Positions 58,711-64,000 of a stretch of 64,000 nt of DNA are shown piece by piece. The DNA lies in contig OY998175.1 in the NCBI GenBank assembly GCA_963921935.1, forward strand, positions 226,384,122 through 226,448,121, given 5' to 3'. Both the position numbers and the translations under genes were made by a program. Within the stretch, counting starts at the first letter, position 1. Each line of letters opens with the position of its first letter. Source of the stretch: Galeruca laticollis (taxonomy: Eukaryota > Arthropoda > Insecta > Coleoptera > Chrysomelidae). Below the pieces are notes generated by a model that was not told where the DNA came from, did not search any database, and saw only the letters and a list, made by a program, of their open reading frames with translations.

Positions 58711-61243
58711 CCGGCATTGTCGATTTATCGACCACTTGTTTTCCAATGGGTATCAAGTATGAACAAAGTTATATAATCAACCATTTGGGTATAACAGACT
58801 GGCCTGCATCGTTTAAAGTCGAAATATCAACCACAAGTTAAAAATCCCGCGTTTTTTATTACAAGTGGTTGATTATTTGACACTGAGCGTTACGCCTACC
58901 GCCCATGTGTTATTGTTTTACAAATGTGATTGTCCGCATGGTTTATTTACATTTGTTGTTTATAAGTGCACTGCAAAGTAAGTATACATCAATAAAAAGG
59001 TATTTAGGAACTCGAATAAATTCATTTTATTAAATTAGAGCTGCAAAATTTGAAAGAATTAACATTGAATCTGAACTTTTGTGGAAATAACACTACTTTA
59101 CAACAAAACATTTTGTTTAATTTTTTTTTTATTTTAATTTTTCAAAAAACCTCAAACAAAGTACATCTATATGCATGGGAATGTTGAAGCTTTCGTAATT
59201 TTATGCCGGTTGTAGTCACTGCATTACGGCTTAGAAAATATTTAACATTATATTTTGACAAAATTACGAAGCCTACGTGGATGTAATTTTATTAATGCAT
59301 ATGTGAAATTTAATTACTGTGTTGTCAAGAGTTGATTATTTTCACTTGTAGATGTCTAGAATAAATTTAGAGGAGTTGAATGAGATACTTACTGACGATA
59401 TGTGTGACTGGTTGAAGGGAATACCTGATGACCAATCTGAATATTCAGACGTCGGTGGAGACAGCGACGCAGATGTTGAACCAAATATTGTTACATTATA
59501 CACGGGTAGTACTACGCGTTTTTCGCATACAAATACATCATCTTCCGGCGCTTCTCAAAAAACCCCAAAGCTTGTGGTGGACATAAATAATACTCCAAGT
59601 ACATCCAAAGGTGCATATTATAAATTTTTTGATTAACACGTTCATTTGTATCCAAATTTACAGGTATATTGTCTTCAAGGCAACGAAGAATCATGATAAA
59701 AAAGTCACATACATTGAACAAAGTAATGAAGATGGCACTGACTTCGATTCCGATGACTCCATAAATGATCCAAATTATGAAGATGAAGCACAGAAAGAGA
59801 GGCTGCTGGTGCAAGCAGAAATAGATGGAAGCGACATTGACAATGACCAACTTGAGGCAAATGACGATGTACCTTCTAATCCGTTTAACTTTACCAAGCA
59901 GTCATCAGAACCAAAAAAATATTCCGAGACTGTATTCAGTCAAATTTGTGGTCCAAAAATTGACAATAATGAAAGTTCGTCGCCGTTAAAACATTTTGAG
60001 AAAACTTTCGGAATGGATACTTTGGGACTAATAGTTTATGAATCAAATCTCTATGCCACCCAAAATGGAAAAAAATTAGACCTACATGTTGCAGAACTCA
60101 GAGCTTTTATTGGAATCCTCATTATTATGGGGTTTCATCGACTTCCAAGCATAAGACATTATTGGTTAACAGATGACAATTTCAAAGTCTAATGACACTG
60201 AACAGATTTTTATTTATTTTACGTTTCCTTCATCTAAATAATAACGAAAATATGCCTAAGAGAGGAGACGAAAAATTTGACAAATAATATAAAGTAAGGC
60301 CACTACTTACAAAACTCAACGAAAACTTTAAGGGCTTGTACGATCCGCACAGAGAATTGGCAATTGATGAGAGCATGGTAGGTTTCAAGGGGAGAACTAC
60401 TCTAAAACAGTATATGCCTATGAAATCAGCCAAGCGCGGATTCAAAGTATGGGTTTTAGCGTGTAGTGTTAGTGGATACAGTGGAGAAAGATTTGTAATG
60501 GAAATGTCTGAGCTATTTTGGGGAAGAGGTTACTGTTTATGTTACTGTTATCCAGAAGATGGTGGGTCAAGCTCCTATATTATTGTATAGACAGTGCTAT
60601 TGTGAACTCATATATTTTGCTTAAGTATTCTGCGCAGACTCGAAAAGAAAAACCTTGTTCTCAATTAAAATTTAGATCTGTGCTGGCAGATGAGTTGATA
60701 GGAACCTATAACTACAGGAAGCGGAAAGGTCCGGCTCAACCTGTAGCTCAAAAATTTAGAAAAATTGATGGCAGCAGTGTCTCCATCGAAGACAATATAC
60801 GAAATACAAATGTAGAGGAGCACCTACCATAAAGGAAACAACTCGACGGTGCGGCTATTGCAGTACTAAACAAAATCCAAAATGTTCGCAGATGGGATAC
60901 CGCAAACGCGGCATTGCTTTATGTTTGGACTGTTTTGTCCCGTTCCACGAAGCATGATACATAAAATGTTTTTTATTTCATTTCACTTATAACATAAAGT
61001 TTAGTTTCATTATATTCTGCCTATAATTTTTGAATTAAAATAAAGTGGTTGAAATATCGACCAAGAACTTTTCGTGGTGTCTAAGGGCCTAAGCGGTCTT
61101 TGGTCAAAAAATCAACCACCCCATAGAGCGAAAATGACAGAAAATTCAAAAAAAATTATTTCAACAAAAATTGCTCATAAAGCATTTCGCTACTCAACCG
61201 CGACAGAAAGAAACATCTAAAAGACAAAAAATAGTACTGCCCG
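58711..61243 (+). mobile_element. piggyBac element D (PGBD-like), internally deleted
   Basis: TTAA at 58707-58710 and 61244-61247. Ends CCGGCA and TGCCCG (5 of 6 inverted). Several copies of an atcaacca/tggttgat motif lie in the subterminal zones (58720-58880, 61040-61120). Confidence 0.7.
59352..60956 (+). pseudogene. piggyBac transposase D, truncated catalytic core
   Basis: MSRINLEELNEILTDDMCDW at 59352, an acidic linker, a short break (59600-59670, possibly a small intron), then KVTYIEQSNEDGTDFDSDDS, LDLHVAELRAFIGILIIMGF and HRLPSIRHYWLTDDNFKV. Stop, shift, then ELAIDESMVGFKGRTTLKQY (first Asp) and SAKRGFKVWVLACSVSGY. A deletion then joins to SYILLKYSAQTRKEKPCSQL, LADELIGTYN and a last CGYCSTKQNPKCSQMGYRKR finger (stop near 60956). 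The second and third Asp blocks are gone. More like PGBD3/4-type piggyBac than copies A to C. Confidence 0.78.
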
Positions 61244-61249
61244 TTAAAG

Positions 61250-62204
61250 TGTAATATAAATAAGATCTATTTTTTTCTTTCTGCAGGCGTAGAAAAAGTA
61301 TAGTAAGTATGTTAAAAACATGTCACTCGCTTTATTAAACTTGTGATCAAAGTAACGTTTTAAATACTTGGTACTTAATATACTATTAAGACAAAATTTG
61401 TAACAAAAATCGATATAGTTGCGATATTTATATAACTGTGAGACTAAGTACAGGATATTTCTAATCTAATCCCAAATCTTAAGAGAAAAGTCTCAAAATC
61501 AAAATTTATAAAAAAATATATTGTTGACTCACACTGTATATACGATTTTTTACAGTTTTCACTCTCCATGTAGCTGCCATATACTATGGATTAATTTAAT
61601 TTTAAGTCAAATAAAACTTGTTTTTCAAATAATTTATTGTTAATTTATTTTGCACAATATTTTCAATTTATTACAAGAGGAATGAAAATTGTCACAACAA
61701 ACATTGAAATAATGATTCAAGATAAGATAATAGAATCATATATACGATTAGTTGTATCTACATATTACCATGCCACCGAAAATTAGACACGAGACAACAT
61801 TGTTGACTTAGATAAAAAAATTATGGAATGCTAAGAAAAAGTAAGTATGTATTCCACTGATTCTAAATATTTCTAATTCTATAATTTGCAGTACTTACCG
61901 GTATACGATTTATGGAAATATATTAAACTCAATTTACAAAGACGACAAGTCAAAACAGACGTAATAGCTGCCATACTCACCTCACTTTGATTTAATGTTC
62001 GTGGCGTGACCAACTCGCGCATTAGTTTACTTAAACCGCCTTTTTAAGTTGAGGCTAATATGAATATAATGAGTTATTTGATTAGTGTGATGTATTTTCA
62101 ATAGTCTGCACGAGGTTGGAGGATGAATATTTGTTTTGTTGTAGTTCAATGCAGTCAAACATTGGTTTAGAGTTCAGTTCAAATGAAAATACAAAAACAT
62201 TGGG
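61250..62204. other. No gene recognised
   Basis: AT-rich spacer between piggyBac D and the BEL fragment. Confidence 0.5.
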
Positions 62205-62656
62205 ATTAACTTATCTTATCAACCACATCCAAGATTTTTGATCCCTTAGGTCTATTGAGCCCTTGTATCATATTGTATAAAATCATAATGCAACGGCTGT
62301 GGACAGAAAGGATTGGATGGGGCGATACGTTACCTAACAATTTACAAAATATGTGGGAACAATTTCAAAACGTACTTTCAAATTTAAACAATTTTTTGAT
62401 ACCGCGTCATGTTATATATCCGAACGCGACGGAAATCAAATTATACGGTTTCTCTGAAACATCAACCCAAGCTTACGGGGCTTGTATTTATCTACGTAGT
62501 ATCAACAAACAAGGAATGGTTCATGTACATTTACTATGGGCCAAATCTAAAGTGGATCCATTAAAGTCTATCACCATCCCTCGTTTAGAACTTTGTGCGG
62601 CACTTCTTTTATCCAGGTTAGCTCATAAGGTTACTCCAGCAATCGAAATAAATTAA
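62205..62656 (+). pseudogene. BEL/Pao retrotransposon pol fragment
   Basis: Reads KIFDPLGLLSPCIILYKIIM, QRLWTERIGWGDTLPNNLQN, FLIPRHVIYPNATEIKLYGF, SETSTQAYGACIYLRS, LLWAKSKVDPLKSITIPRLE and LCAALLLSRLAHKV: the region after the reverse transcriptase in BEL/Pao pol, with the usual DAS changed to ETS. It is cut at 62656 by the tandem-repeat element, so the rest of pol and the LTRs are absent. Confidence 0.85.
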
Positions 62657-63380
62657 AATAAACGGTTTTAAGGATTAAAACTAACTTTTCCGCATCTGTG
62701 AGATGCCCTGAACAATATTTTATCATAAAATTGTCACGTGTATACACTTCGAGGGATGAATCGTGCTAACAAACTGAAATTTCTCCAAAAATAACCAAAA
62801 ATGTAGTATATCTGGATTTATAGGACCCGCTGTACTCGCTCTAGTCAGTTGAATTTTAATAGAGTACATCTGTGAGACACTTTGAAAAATATCTAATTAT
62901 AAAATTGGTCACATGAATACACTACGGAGGCTGTATCGTGTTAACAACCCGAAATTTCTCCAAAAAGGACCAAAAATGTGAAAAATCAGGTACATTAGCA
63001 CCCGTTGTACTACCTCTGGTGAACTAAAAATCAATAAGGTTCATCTATTAGTCGCTTTGAACAATATTCAATCAAAAAAATGGTGATTTGAATACACTCT
63101 GGGGGCTGTATCGTGCTAACAAACTGAAAATTCTGCAAAAATTACAAAAATGTTGTACTTCAAGTACCATTGCACCCGTTGTACTGGCTCTGGTGAGCTG
63201 AAAATCAATAGGGTTCATCTGTGAGATGTGCTGAACAATATTCAATCATAAAATTGGTGATTTGTTGCACTCCGGAGGATGTATTGTGCTAACAAGACAT
63301 GTAACGAAAAGTGGTCGACGACAACGACAAACACACACCGTTTTTTCTTGTTGTTCTTGATGAAAAACGTAAAAATAACC
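62656..63380 (-). mobile_element. Tandem-repeat element, copy 4 (minus strand, 5' truncated)
   Basis: Inverse orientation of copies 1-3. Starts with the shared tail aaataaacggttttaa and ctaacttttccgc, then four units (cgtgctaacaaactgaaatt), a short GTCGAC-type triplet run at 63314-63332, and ends inside the gaaaaacgtaaaaataac segment. The first part and its inverted end are missing. Confidence 0.75.
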
Positions 63381-63389
63381 TTTTTGTTG

Positions 63390-64000
63390 TTCCCTATTAT
63401 AAAAGATATAACGCACTTTTGATCACCCTGTATGCAGGCGTTCTCGCGATGATCAGTTATAAGACGATTCGCAATAAATTGAAAAGATGGAATTAAAAAA
63501 TTTAGTATTAGGAGTTTTTTGTTTAAAATTAAAGCAGTATCAACAGGCTGTGAGTATTTTAAAAAACAATAAAACAAAAAAAACGAGTTATAATACATAT
63601 AACACATTTTTTAGAAAAATGCTACTCGGTAAATTTAAATTTGTTCTGTAGCTATTTGTATCCATTTTGGGTGCCGTTTCCCAAAGAAAGGCTTTCCCAG
63701 TTTCCAGAATTAATTTGCCAGAATTGACGCATATTTCGAAAAGAATTTAATTTCCCGCATCAACTTCTATTATAATCGGAACAAAGGCAAAGGAACAGGG
63801 ATATTTCCAGAGCAATAACAATAACGTCAAGCTTTTAAGAAATTTCGTTTTACCTTCGTAATTTTTTTATTTGGGAAATTATAAGGTTTCTTTATTGAAG
63901 AATACATTTTATAGCACGGCCAGGACTTGCCAGATATACAATAAAGTATATAGGGACCGAGAAAGATGACATTTATGCCATCTGCCTTGAAAAAACACAA
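63390..64000. other. No gene recognised
   Basis: AT-rich; one mariner-type terminus (caccctgtatgc, 63424). The last 300 bases resemble nothing I can name. Confidence 0.4.

Overview
This window looks like insect nuclear DNA (AT-rich, intron-containing, crowded with piggyBac, mariner, hAT, pogo and non-LTR elements). A beetle is a reasonable guess, but nothing here fixes the order. There is no sign of bacterial DNA, CRISPR or rRNA.

The only clearly functional host gene is an SLC26-type anion transporter on the minus strand. Its start codon is at 34917. Eleven coding exons, all phase-compatible and flanked by GT/AG sites, run leftwards to 2812 and give 577 residues. The rest of the STAS domain is not visible and should lie left of the window. 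Intron 1 (18193-34817) is a graveyard of nested transposons. Intron 2 (16033-18036) is almost entirely a GT-rich decamer array. A second possible host gene is the 3' part of a THAP-like gene in three exons on the minus strand (47436-48359).

The rest is mobile DNA. Left to right: a decayed PIN/FEN1-like + CXC protein (290-1865); a deleted ZMYM1-like hAT (about 5487-7160); two tandem-repeat elements with a GTC microsatellite (9077-11055); the decamer array; a decayed jockey-like fragment (about 19187-20300); a pogo element with a PHD-like tail (about 20315-31200) split by a hAT element (21640-30804, 8-bp target duplication). That hAT itself contains an inverted pair of DD41D mariner-like elements, a piggyBac and a 510-bp MITE inside its transposase intron. 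A mariner-like element with a tRNA A-box in its inverted repeats lies at 31726-33575. A second PIN/CXC copy is enclosed by about 360-bp inverted repeats at 35520-37845. A jockey/I-like non-LTR retrotransposon (about 38.3-47.0 kb, minus) is interrupted by a Tc1-like element with very long D-E spacing and by a nearly intact piggyBac (43052-45360, TTAA on both sides). Further right are a ZMYM1-like fragment, a third piggyBac carrying another tandem-repeat element, a DD41D mariner (55330-56643), a foldback element, a fourth piggyBac (58711-61243), a BEL/Pao fragment and a fourth tandem-repeat element.

The least explained item is the PIN/CXC family: two divergent copies here, one inside long terminal inverted repeats with no recognisable transposase. 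Many frame breaks in the younger elements fall on homopolymer runs, so some apparent pseudogenes may be assembly errors.
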